Origin: Candidatus Caldarchaeum subterraneum
GTDB lineage: Archaea; Thermoproteota; Nitrososphaeria_A; Caldarchaeales; Caldarchaeaceae
Assembly: GCA_000270325.1 (NCBI GenBank)
Contig: BA000048.1
Span: forward strand, 579,709 to 643,708
Length of the DNA stretch: 64,000 nucleotides
Direction of reading: 5' to 3'
In this document: one piece after another, positions 16,335 through 23,875 of the stretch
Layout of the letters: the number at the start of each line of letters is the position of its first letter
How positions within the stretch are numbered: the first letter of the stretch is position 1
Position numbers and translations under genes: made by a program
The notes under the pieces: model-generated
What the model saw: only the letters and a program-made list of their open reading frames with translations
Told to the model about the DNA's origin: nothing
Database searches by the model: none

Positions 16335-16999
16335 GCGTTACACTCCGCATAGGAGACGTAGGCCGCAGATGTAACCTCTACTGGAACATACCTGTTTACA
16401 ACACCTCGGCCTCGCAGACAGGAACATGGTATACAAACTCAACATCATTTGTTCTCGCCACATCAGGCAGTATAAATATCAACGGTTTTGTCAACACGCT
16501 TCCCAATTTCTACGATACTGTAAGAATATCCTATTCATTTGGACACAGCGTCAGTTCTACTGGGGTAGGCGAAGCTTACATGAAAATCCTCGGAGTCAAC
16601 GGCACTACATTCAGCATTTCGTCTGGCTCTGTTACACAGAGCGAAACAGTTCACCGTAACATGCCAACCAACGGAGTAATAACATGGGAACTATGGCATA
16701 GAAAGCTTGGTGCAACGAATTATGTTTCTAACCCATCTCTTACAATATATCTGCTAAACAGAAACAAAACCTCTATAATGGCTGGAGAGCTTGACATAGG
16801 ACAGCTGTTTGTAACAGGCTACACACTCAACCCTCAGACCACATTCATATTTGATGATAACGCATTTTACATGTTCTCCAACGAATCAACAACAGACACT
16901 CTAACAGAAACGTTCGACACACCCGTCGCCGTCAACAAAGTATCAATAATCAAACCGACGTCAACAAGCGGAGGTGTGCTATATCTTATCGCGGTGTAG
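16331..16999 (+). CDS. Tail fibre / receptor-binding protein
   Basis: A 222-residue beta-rich protein with abundant Ser, Thr, Asn and Gly and repeated short strands, as in fibre tips. It starts at GTG 16331, overlapping the upstream stop (GTGA). The gene is clearly more AT-rich than its neighbours (about 16430-16960), a common sign of exchange of host-range modules. I find no known domain. Confidence 0.6.
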   Translation: MSVTLRIGDVGRRCNLYWNIPVYNTSASQTGTWYTNSTSFVLATSGSININGFVNTLPNFYDTVRISYSFGHSVSSTGVGEAYMKILGVNGTTFSISSGSVTQSETVHRNMPTNGVITWELWHRKLGATNYVSNPSLTIYLLNRNKTSIMAGELDIGQLFVTGYTLNPQTTFIFDDNAFYMFSNESTTDTLTETFDTPVAVNKVSIIKPTSTSGGVLYLIAV

Positions 17000-17002
17000 A
17001 GT

Positions 17003-17557
17003 ATGAAGATAATGTTTCTCGACCCTGAGTCGGGGCTGCCCACCGAAGCAGCTAAAAAGCTCAAGGCTCTCGAGTCCGAGAACCAGCTTCTCCGCGAAGA
17101 AAATAGCATGCTGAGGGCGAGGATTGAACTGCTCGAGTCTGTTGTGCAGAAAACCGTGGACGGTGCCCTTGTCGCAAACGTGAAGATAACGCCTACGCGG
17201 ATAGAAGCTCAGCAGCCCTACACACTCACAATAGGCTCAACAGAAAACCCAGCAGCCGAAATAGTCACAGCCAACATAACCATACCCTCCACATCATCAG
17301 ATAAAACAGACATAACGGAAATAGATGAACAAGAACTCGCATCCCTACAGCTACCGAAGCCGAAGAAATATCGGCGTGGGGGACGGTGGGAAATAGGTTT
17401 TCTCGCCGAGGAGATGGCGCCCGAGCTAAGAGCCTCTGACGGCGGACTTGATTTCAAGGCTTTAGTCGTGTGTCTGGCTGTGAAGCTGATGTCGCTGGAG
17501 AGGGTTGTGCTTGGCAGAGGTGGTGTAGATGAGTTGGCTTCTAAGAACCGGGGGTAA
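17003..17557 (+). CDS. Coiled-coil fibre protein with compact S74-type intramolecular chaperone domain
   Basis: A 184-residue protein. Residues 18-50 form a leucine-rich coiled coil, 55-95 a short beta region, and 98-170 resemble the endosialidase (peptidase S74) chaperone: S99-D100-K101-x-D-I-x-E-I, then GFLAEEMAPEL and a final helix DFKALVVCLAVKLMSLE. S74 domains fold trimeric fibres and cleave themselves at the Ser. Here the Lys lies two residues after the Ser instead of the usual five, so processing may be lost or altered. The preceding gene is the likely client. Confidence 0.65.
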   Translation: MKIMFLDPESGLPTEAAKKLKALESENQLLREENSMLRARIELLESVVQKTVDGALVANVKITPTRIEAQQPYTLTIGSTENPAAEIVTANITIPSTSSDKTDITEIDEQELASLQLPKPKKYRRGGRWEIGFLAEEMAPELRASDGGLDFKALVVCLAVKLMSLERVVLGRGGVDELASKNRG

Positions 17558-17741
17558 GAAAGGCGGGGAGACAGATAAACCGTCGGAGACTGTCATGGGG
17601 GTCAGCTGTGTTGTACGAAGCGTAGGAGAAGACCTTGTCGTCGAAGGCCGTGCACGGACCAAGCGGGACGCAGACCGTCTCAAACGCATCATAGACGAGA
17701 TGCTCAACGAGGCTCTGGGGACAGGTGATGAAACGAAGTGA
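17529..17741 (+). CDS. Small hypothetical protein upstream of terminase
   Basis: Up to 70 residues from ATG 17529, or 48 from ATG 17595; the second avoids the overlap with the previous gene. The C-terminal half is a charged helix (RTKRDADRLKRIIDEMLNEAL). It ends inside the first codons of the terminase gene. Its place before the large terminase is that of a small terminase, but it is very short and no HTH is seen, so I leave it unassigned. Confidence 0.45.
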   Translation: MSWLLRTGGKKGGETDKPSETVMGVSCVVRSVGEDLVVEGRARTKRDADRLKRIIDEMLNEALGTGDETK

Positions 17742-19044
17742 TGTGGTGCAGCTTCTACTGCATGCCGCAGGCTTCGACATCAGGCTTCATCCATGGCAGA
17801 AACGCTTCATCGACGACCCCAGCCGCTTCAGAATAATCCTCAAACACCGCGGCGCAGGCGCAACATTCACAATAGCTGCAGAAGCTTGTGCCGAGGCATT
17901 AACACATCCAGCTTCAACAATTCTCCTGATCAGTTACTCGCTTAGACAAAGTCTCGAAATTTTCCGCCACGTAAGAACAATCCTCTCACGCCTCGAGAAC
18001 AAACGGCTCAAACATGGACACAGCATATACAGACTGGCGGCGAAAATTGGTGCGAGAACAGTGGAGCTGGGCAACGGCAGCCGCATAATCTCTCTTCCCA
18101 ACAACCCCGAGTCTCTCCGCGGATACAGGGCCGACGCGGTTTACGTGGATGAGGCCGCGTTCTTCAGAGGCGACACAAACCTGAAAACAGCCATCATGTT
18201 CACAACCGTTGCACGCAACGGACGCGTCACGCTCGTCTCAACACCGAAAGGAAAGAGAGGATGGTTCCACGAGGCTTGGACAACAGATAACACATGGTCC
18301 AAACATCTCGTCAAACTCGGCGACTCACCCCACATAACCATGCATGACCTTGAGGAGCTGCGTAAAACCATGTCACCTCTTGAGTGGAGGCAGGAGATGA
18401 TGTGCGAGTTTCTCGACGAAGTTAACGCCTTCATCCCATATGAGAAGATTCTGGAGTGTGTGGAGGATTATGTGCCCGCGCGCGTTGTCGGGGGACGTGT
18501 GTATGTTGGCGTGGATTTCGGCAGGTTCCGTGACTCGACCGTGATAATCGCCGTTGTCGAGGATGGTGAGAGGTTTCGGGTGTGTTATGTCGAGGAGCTG
18601 AGGCAGAAGCCTTTCGCGGCACAGCTCGAGGCAATTAACAGAGCCAACATGGTTCTCCACCCCGCAATAGTCGCCGTCGACAGCACAGGCATGGGCGCAC
18701 CACTCGCCGAAACACTCGCAAAAACCATACCACATCTCCAGCCCATAACAATCACATCATCAACAAAACAAACCCTCGTCAACAACCTCCGCAACAACAT
18801 CCTCAACAAAAAACTCATCATCCCCGCCGACGAAAAAACCCTGATAAACCAGCTACGCCTCTACCAAGAAATAAACACAGGCCACTCGATAAAATATGAA
18901 GCCCCCGCCGGAGAACACGACGACTACGTCATGGCCCTAGCCCTCGCATGCTACGCAGCACAAACAACTCAAGCCCAGAAAACAGAGGCCAGCCTTTTCT
19001 GGAGATGGAGCTCAGCGCCGCAGCTCTCTGCGGAGAAACAGTAG
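17728..19044 (+). CDS. Terminase large subunit (ATPase-nuclease)
   Basis: A 438-residue DNA-packaging motor. The ATPase part has an adenine-binding LHPWQKRF, a deviant Walker A (KHRGAGAT, with Lys at the front and none before the final Thr), Walker B AVYVDEAAF and coupling motif TLVSTPKGKRGWF. The RNase H-like nuclease has GVDFGRFRDST, AVDSTG and HDDYVMALALA carrying the metal-binding acids. It starts at ATG 17728 or GTG 17725. It is the last gene of the late operon, whereas terminase usually precedes portal. Codon style changes from G/T-rich to C/A-rich near 18620. Confidence 0.92.
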   Translation: MKRSDVVQLLLHAAGFDIRLHPWQKRFIDDPSRFRIILKHRGAGATFTIAAEACAEALTHPASTILLISYSLRQSLEIFRHVRTILSRLENKRLKHGHSIYRLAAKIGARTVELGNGSRIISLPNNPESLRGYRADAVYVDEAAFFRGDTNLKTAIMFTTVARNGRVTLVSTPKGKRGWFHEAWTTDNTWSKHLVKLGDSPHITMHDLEELRKTMSPLEWRQEMMCEFLDEVNAFIPYEKILECVEDYVPARVVGGRVYVGVDFGRFRDSTVIIAVVEDGERFRVCYVEELRQKPFAAQLEAINRANMVLHPAIVAVDSTGMGAPLAETLAKTIPHLQPITITSSTKQTLVNNLRNNILNKKLIIPADEKTLINQLRLYQEINTGHSIKYEAPAGEHDDYVMALALACYAAQTTQAQKTEASLFWRWSSAPQLSAEKQ

Positions 19045-19335
19045 GTAGAGGCCGACGAGCAGGACGGAGAAGAGGACAGCAACCATTTCGGGGATTCTGT
19101 ACAGGAGTGTGAAGAGTAGGAATGTAACGATGCCTATCGAGACCGCTGAGATGAATATGAGAGGGGTGTCGAGGCTTATCGATGAGGACAACCCCTCTGC
19201 AATGCCTCGTGAAAGTTTTGCAAACATTTTCAGCAGCCGCCGCGGCTTCGGCACCTTGATGACCCAGTAGTCGCTGTCCTCGTCCACGTCTTCTGGTTTG
19301 CTGCGCAAGCCTTTAAACGTTCTAAACATCTGCAT
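19012..19335 (-). CDS. Small two-helix membrane protein at the provirus edge
   Basis: A 107-residue protein: a charged N-terminal half (residues 1-55) and two membrane helices (about 58-80 and 82-101), ending in a basic tail. It overlaps the 3' end of terminase by 33 nt in convergent orientation. ATG 19335 or 19329 can serve as start. I do not recognise it. Whether it belongs to virus or host is open. Confidence 0.5.
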   Translation of the reverse strand: MQMFRTFKGLRSKPEDVDEDSDYWVIKVPKPRRLLKMFAKLSRGIAEGLSSSISLDTPLIFISAVSIGIVTFLLFTLLYRIPEMVAVLFSVLLVGLYLLFLRRELRR

Positions 19336-19342
19336 ACTGGGT

Positions 19343-20188
19343 TTGGAGAAGAAGCATCTGGGTAAATCGGGTGAATGGGTTGCGGCGATAGGGCTGGGGA
19401 CATGGGGTATAGGAGGCCGCGAAACCCCCGACTACAGCCAGGACGACCAAGCCATAGAAGCTATCAGATATGCTGTGGAGCTTGGCATGAACCACATCGA
19501 CACCGCTGAGATATACGGCGGAGGCCACAGCGAGGAGCTCGTCGGAAAAGCGTTGAAAACAATACCGCGTGAAGAGGTGTTCGTCGCCACCAAGGTCTGG
19601 CCCTCCAATCTCCGCTACGACGATGTCCTCAAAGCCTGCCGCAGAAGCCTTGAGAGGCTTCAGCTCAAATATGTCGACCTCTACATGATTCACTGGCCCA
19701 ACCCACGCATCCCTGTTTCGGAGACGATGCATGCCTTGGAGAAGCTTGTGAAGGATGGGCTGGTCCGCTACATAGGTGTCAGCAACTTTGATGTCCCGCT
19801 TTTGCAGGAGGCGATGGAGGCGTGCCGAAGCGAGGAAATCGTCTCCAACCAGATTATCTATAGTTTGGAGAACAGGGAGAACGAGCGGGAGGTTATACCC
19901 TTCTGCGAGAAAAACAAAATCACCGTGGTAGCCTACACGCCTCTGGGCAAAGGCAGAATAGCGGCCGAAGCTGAGAAAAACACGGAGAGAGGCAGGGCCC
20001 TCGCAACCTTAGCCAAAAAATACGGCAAAACACCCACGCAGGTCGCGTTGAACTGGGTCATTTGGAAACCACACGTCATAACCATACCCAAAGCCATCCG
20101 CCGCGAGCATCTCGAGGAAAACGCCGGCGGAGCAGGATGGAGACTGGCCGAGGAAGACTATCAACTATTGTCCAGAGCTTGGCGCTAG
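19343..20188 (+). CDS. Aldo/keto reductase
   Basis: A 281-residue TIM-barrel oxidoreductase. The catalytic tetrad is visible: Asp and Tyr in HIDTAEIYG, Lys in TKVWP and His in IHW. The C-terminal NADPH site reads TIPKAIRREHLEEN. The TTG at 19343 gives the standard N-terminus (KKHLGKSGEWVAAIGLGTW). First clearly metabolic gene right of the provirus. Reduces carbonyls with NADPH; the substrate is unknown. Its stop overlaps the convergent permease stop by 4 nt. Confidence 0.9.
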   Translation: MEKKHLGKSGEWVAAIGLGTWGIGGRETPDYSQDDQAIEAIRYAVELGMNHIDTAEIYGGGHSEELVGKALKTIPREEVFVATKVWPSNLRYDDVLKACRRSLERLQLKYVDLYMIHWPNPRIPVSETMHALEKLVKDGLVRYIGVSNFDVPLLQEAMEACRSEEIVSNQIIYSLENRENEREVIPFCEKNKITVVAYTPLGKGRIAAEAEKNTERGRALATLAKKYGKTPTQVALNWVIWKPHVITIPKAIRREHLEENAGGAGWRLAEEDYQLLSRAWR

Positions 20189-21057
20189 CTTTTCTGGAGA
20201 GCTGTTCCGGCGAGGTAGGCGCTGAGCATCAACAGGCCGATGCCGAAGCCCGTGGTCACCGTCAAGTCGGTTAAGAGAGCGGCTGTGTTGGCCGCTGAGC
20301 CTAGTATGAAGGATTGTCGGACAGCGTCTACGGCGTAGCTGATGGGGTTTGCTTGTGCGACGGCTTGGAGCCATGATGGCATGAGAGCGATGGGGTAGAG
20401 TGCGTTGCTCGCGAACATGAGCGGAAGGTTGAGCAGGTTCATGACAGCTGCCTGGGACTCCCAGCTCTTCAGCCTAAGCCCGAGCGCGATGAATAGCGAG
20501 GTAAGCCCTAGTGCGAGGAAGAAAAGGGCGGCGAAAGCCGCCAGAGGCCCCAGCGGAAACAACACATGAAACCTTGCGCCGAATGCGAGGGCGACGAGAA
20601 GAAGCAGCGCCGCCTGCATGATTGCCCGTAACACTCCTGACAGGACTTTGGAGACTATGATGGAGCCGCGCCAAATGGGTGCTGCGAGAAGCTTGTTGAG
20701 AAAACCAAGTCGTCTATCCCATGCGATACCCATGCCGCTCGACATAGAGGAGAACAGCACCGTGATGCTGAGCATGCCGACGGCGATATAGCTGAAGTAG
20801 TCGATGTCCGCTGTTCCGAAGAACCTTGTCATCACGTTGTTGAATATCTCCGCCAGCTGCGACGTAACGTATGGAGGCAGGTTCTGGAGCATCTCCTCGG
20901 GTATGCGGAGGAAGCCTGTGATGTTGAAGGCTTTGCCGAACAGCCCCATCCAGATAACCGGCTGGACAAGCGTGAAAAACATCAGAAACGGCGACCTCAG
21001 CCATTTACGGACCTCGCGCATAGTCAACACACCTATCTCGCCCAGTATCTCCCTCAT
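20185..21057 (-). CDS. ABC-2 type exporter permease
   Basis: A 290-residue membrane protein with about six helices and the ABC-2 family motif region (AWDRRLGFLNKLLAAPIWRGSIIVSKVLSG, then LPLMFASNALYPIALMPSWLQAVAQANPISYAVDAVR). It pairs with the ATPase encoded just upstream (overlap of 4 nt) as a drug or lipid-type exporter, like DrrB. Third gene of a PadR-ATPase-permease operon. Confidence 0.9.
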   Translation of the reverse strand: MREILGEIGVLTMREVRKWLRSPFLMFFTLVQPVIWMGLFGKAFNITGFLRIPEEMLQNLPPYVTSQLAEIFNNVMTRFFGTADIDYFSYIAVGMLSITVLFSSMSSGMGIAWDRRLGFLNKLLAAPIWRGSIIVSKVLSGVLRAIMQAALLLLVALAFGARFHVLFPLGPLAAFAALFFLALGLTSLFIALGLRLKSWESQAAVMNLLNLPLMFASNALYPIALMPSWLQAVAQANPISYAVDAVRQSFILGSAANTAALLTDLTVTTGFGIGLLMLSAYLAGTALQKS

Positions 21058-22052
21058 GCCCTCATCCTCCTCAAAACCATCCTTCTCCTAAACGTCTCCT
21101 CCCAGCTGCCAGACTCTTCACGGAGCTTACGGCCCGTGAACTCGAGAAACACCTCGTCAAGCGAAGGCCTCTTCATGCTAACACGCTTCACAGAGACACC
21201 TCGTTGGATAAGCACCTCGAGAACATGCGGAAGCGTCTTATCACCTCTCTCAACAGTCAACCTATAGACACCGCCGTCGAGATACACGCGTCTGATGCCT
21301 TCAACACCCTCTAGAAGACGCACCGCATCCAAACCATTCTCCACCAGCTCAAGCTCGATGATGTCTCCGCCAAGCCTCGCCTTCAACCCCTCACCCGTGT
21401 CAATAGCCTTGATGACGCCTCTGTCGATTATAGCGATGCGGTCGCAGAGGCTGTCAGCCTCATCCATGTAATGTGTTGTGAGAAAAACCGTTGTTCCTGT
21501 TTCTTTTCGAAGGCGTCTGATGTAGTCCCAGATTGCTGCCCGCGTGGCGACGTCGAGGCCGAGAGTGGGCTCGTCGAGGAAAAGCACCTCCGGCTCATGC
21601 AGCAGCCCCGTTATCAGGTCAAGCCGTTTCCGCATGCCTCCCGAGTAGGTCTCCACCCTCTTGTCCGCAAACTCCCGCAAGCCGACGAGGTCAAGAAGCT
21701 CAAGCGCTCTGCGTCGAGCCTCGCTGCGTGGGATGTGATATAGCCCTGCTTGGAGCATCAGGTTCTCCATACCTGTCAAGTCATCGTCGACTGTTAGCTC
21801 CTGTGGCACTAGCCCGACCTGTTTTCTAACCTCGTGTGGATGTGTTGAGACATCATAGCCGGCGACTGTGGCTTTTCCCGCCGTTGGCTTGAGCAGTGTG
21901 GTGAGGATGTTGATGGTTGTGGTTTTGCCTGCGCCGTTGGGGCCGAGGAAGCCGAAGAGCTCGCCCTCTCCGACAGAGAAGCTCACACCGTTAACCGCTG
22001 TAAAGTCTCCGAACTTTTTCACAAGCCCCTCAACAACAATCGAAGCCATCAC
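21054..22052 (-). CDS. ABC exporter ATP-binding protein (DrrA-like)
   Basis: A 332-residue ATPase with Walker A GPNGAGKT, signature YSGGM, Walker B VLFLDEPTLGLD and H-loop TTHYMDEAD. The C-terminal 100 residues form the DrrA/CcmA-type regulatory extension. Overlaps both neighbours by 4 nt, so it is made with the permease at 20185..21057 and the PadR regulator. Powers export; the substrate is unknown. Confidence 0.92.
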   Translation of the reverse strand: MMASIVVEGLVKKFGDFTAVNGVSFSVGEGELFGFLGPNGAGKTTTINILTTLLKPTAGKATVAGYDVSTHPHEVRKQVGLVPQELTVDDDLTGMENLMLQAGLYHIPRSEARRRALELLDLVGLREFADKRVETYSGGMRKRLDLITGLLHEPEVLFLDEPTLGLDVATRAAIWDYIRRLRKETGTTVFLTTHYMDEADSLCDRIAIIDRGVIKAIDTGEGLKARLGGDIIELELVENGLDAVRLLEGVEGIRRVYLDGGVYRLTVERGDKTLPHVLEVLIQRGVSVKRVSMKRPSLDEVFLEFTGRKLREESGSWEETFRRRMVLRRMRA

Positions 22053-22525
22053 CGCATCACCAGCTCCGAAAGCCTTCTCCTCGCATCCTCCAAAATCTCG
22101 GCCGCGGCGCGAAGCTTCTCCGCATCATTCTCCGCCATCACTATCATGAAGGCCTGCGCAAGCCTCCTCCCCGTCTTCAGGAGCTCCATCTTCTCGGAGC
22201 CGCATTCGCTGTTCCAAAGGCTCATCAACCCCTCTAGCTTATCCCTGTTCTCCTCGAGATACCGTGCACCCGCCTCGGTCAAGCTGTAAACACGCTTCCC
22301 TCCAACCACCTCGGTTGCAACCATCCCCTCATCCTCAAGCCACTGGAGCGTAGGATAGATTGTGCCCGCGCTCGGCTCATACAACCCACCAAACATCCGC
22401 GAAATCTCCTTCGCAACATCATAACCATGCATCGGCCGCTGGCTAAGAGCCCTGAGAATGAGCAGCCTAATACCGCCACGTTTCATGGCGAAGAACTGTC
22501 CATGGCTGGGCCAAATTCTACGCAT
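22049..22525 (-). CDS. PadR-family transcriptional regulator
   Basis: About 158 residues from ATG 22525 (145 from ATG 22486). The winged helix has the PadR signature (LLILRALSQRPMHGYDVAKEIS, then AGTIYPTLQWLEDEGMV and KRVYSLTEAG), followed by a C-terminal helical dimerisation region. It heads the exporter operon and likely represses it in response to a toxic ligand. A TATA-like TTTTTATTTT lies about 25-35 nt upstream of 22525, and a palindrome adjoins the start. Confidence 0.88.
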   Translation of the reverse strand: MRRIWPSHGQFFAMKRGGIRLLILRALSQRPMHGYDVAKEISRMFGGLYEPSAGTIYPTLQWLEDEGMVATEVVGGKRVYSLTEAGARYLEENRDKLEGLMSLWNSECGSEKMELLKTGRRLAQAFMIVMAENDAEKLRAAAEILEDARRRLSELVMR

Positions 22526-22527
22526 CA

Positions 22528-22537
22528 CGATATATCG
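22528..22537. promoter_or_regulatory. 10-bp palindrome at the PadR operon start
   Basis: The perfect palindrome cgatatatcg lies 2 nt upstream of ATG 22525, at the expected transcription start of a leaderless message. It would be a natural autoregulatory operator for the PadR protein. Confidence 0.4.
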
Positions 22538-22768
22538 AAAAACAACCAAAATAAAAACCCGACACAAAAACAAAATACATTACGACAAACCTCTTCACCC
22601 GCCCCCGTCCCCTATGACATGTTAGCCTAAGGCGGTTAGCTCTCCCCGATATCTCCAACACACGGCTCGACCTGGAACTATTCAAGGGTTCATAACATTA
22701 TTTCAAGAAGTTTGTAGCCGGCTGATGACTTAAATGTTACGGTATAGTTAGTATACTTGGTGTAGCTG

Positions 22769-23077
22769 GTGTCTTCAACTATAAAGGTAGCAAAACAAAC
22801 AAAGGAGATGCTTGTCCGCTTCGCTGCTACCCTTCAAAAACGATATGGCCGCCGTGTAGACCTAGACGAAGCTATACGGCATTTGCTTCTGAGACAGGAG
22901 AAGAAGCCTGAGGTGCTGGATTCGATAATAGGCTCCGTCCCCATGATGTCGACGGCAGAGCTTTATGAGGAGAGACGGCTGGATGAGGAGAAAAGCGCTA
23001 GTGTCCCTAGAGAGCTTTACACAAACGTGCTGAAAGTATCTACAGGAGTTATGGGGCAGGTCTTTCATCGTCGGTGA
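22769..23077 (+). CDS. VapB/RHH-type antitoxin-like protein, orphan
   Basis: A 102-residue protein starting at GTG 22769. The N-terminal part (STIKVAKQTKEMLVRFAA, then RVDLDEAIRHLL) has the strand-helix-helix pattern of archaeal antitoxin-like DNA-binding proteins. No PIN-domain or other toxin gene follows; the next 78 nt are noncoding and then a convergent gene ends. A TTAAAT element about 35 nt upstream may be its TATA box. Confidence 0.5.
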   Translation: MSSTIKVAKQTKEMLVRFAATLQKRYGRRVDLDEAIRHLLLRQEKKPEVLDSIIGSVPMMSTAELYEERRLDEEKSASVPRELYTNVLKVSTGVMGQVFHRR

Positions 23078-23155
23078 CAGTCCTTGGTGAACTGTTGTTG
23101 ATGATTTTTTGGTGGGGTCGCTGCCCTGCTCGGATGCATCTGAGATTTGGATGGT

Positions 23156-23545
23156 TTAGTATATGCCGGCTTTTTCGGGCTTTATCTTGAGAATGACTCT
23201 TTTTACGCCCGGTGTTCGCCATTTGAATTTCTCGCCTGTGTATTTGATGGCGAGTTTGTCGATGTGTTCTTCGGCCTCGGGGCCCGTTACCCATTCAACG
23301 ACACGTCCCGTGATGTAGGCGTATTCGTAGGGGTTCTGCCAGTCGGGCACAGCTAGAGCAACCCGTGGGTCACGGCGGGTGTTCCGCTCCTTCACCCGTC
23401 CAACAGCCGTGTTGACGAGAACATAGCCATCCGCCTCATCAACCCAGACAGGCGAAACCTGCGGAGAACCATCACCGTTCACCGTCGCCAAGAAACCGAA
23501 GTTTCGTCCGCGAACAATTCTCCTCACATTCTCATCTAGAACCAT
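23156..23545 (-). CDS. PPOX-class F420/FMN-binding oxidoreductase
   Basis: A 129-residue split-barrel flavoprotein of the pyridoxamine 5'-phosphate oxidase-like class: FGFLATVNGDGSPQVSPVWVD at the start, then VLVNTAVGRVKERNTRRDPRVALAV and YAYITGRVVEW. The family uses FMN or F420; small archaeal members are often F420-dependent. Single gene with its own promoter region, convergent with the antitoxin-like gene. Confidence 0.85.
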   Translation of the reverse strand: MVLDENVRRIVRGRNFGFLATVNGDGSPQVSPVWVDEADGYVLVNTAVGRVKERNTRRDPRVALAVPDWQNPYEYAYITGRVVEWVTGPEAEEHIDKLAIKYTGEKFKWRTPGVKRVILKIKPEKAGIY

Positions 23546-23617
23546 GTGGGTTGTGGAGATGTTCCACTATTAGTTGTTACGATTTTTATCTGTGCTCTGA
23601 GATTAACATTTAAATGA

Positions 23618-23637
23618 CACAGGTTTATATATCTGTG
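23618..23637. promoter_or_regulatory. TATA box enclosed by an inverted repeat
   Basis: CACAG and CTGTG (23618-23622, 23633-23637) flank gtttatatat, the TATA box for the gene starting at ATG 23660. A regulator bound to the repeat would block TBP, so this looks like an autoregulatory operator for the downstream HTH gene. Confidence 0.45.
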
Positions 23638-23659
23638 ACATAGAGATGTGTGATTTACT

Positions 23660-23875
23660 ATGATGGGCACTACTTTGAGGTGTCTGGAGCTGTTGTTGAG
23701 GAGACCCATGTCTGTGAAGGATTTGGCTTTTGAGCTAGGTGTTAGCAGGCGGCAAGTTTACAGGGCTCTAAAGTCTCTAGAGCGAGAATGGCTATGTGGA
23801 GAGGATGGGCGATGTGTTCACCGTATCGAATACCTCGTTGGGCAAAGCCATTCTCGACGCAGCCTCCAGATATAG
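23660..23875 (+). CDS. HTH-encoding 5' part of a frameshifted regulator/nucleotidyltransferase gene
   Basis: The first 40 residues are a clear winged-helix DNA-binding domain (LELLLRRPMSVKDLAFELGVSRRQVYRALKSLE). After about 23783 this frame turns into unlikely sequence, while the +1 frame continues smoothly as ENGYVERMGDVFTVSN, the wing of the same domain. Removing one base (a C near 23783) fuses it to 23796..25298. Either a real one-base frameshift, an assembly error or a programmed shift. Confidence 0.6.
   Translation: MMGTTLRCLELLLRRPMSVKDLAFELGVSRRQVYRALKSLEREWLCGEDGRCVHRIEYLVGQSHSRRSLQI

Larger units (their letters stand above)
1..19335. mobile_element. Tailed-virus (HK97-fold siphovirus-like) provirus, left end outside the window
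   Basis: The sequence shows portal, prohead protease, major capsid, connector, tail tube, tail chaperone, tape measure, hub/fibre and large terminase genes together, which is the full morphogenesis set of a tailed archaeal virus. A ParB-like gene, ribbon-helix-helix regulators and an ABC-GNAT fusion lie at the left. The right edge is placed near 19.3 kb because ordinary metabolic genes start at 19343. No integrase, tRNA or att repeat is visible, so the exact right boundary is uncertain and the left one is beyond base 1. Confidence 0.85.

Noticed and set aside
17529-17741. Small terminase subunit
   Set aside because: Position fits, but 48-70 residues with no helix-turn-helix is too little to support the call.
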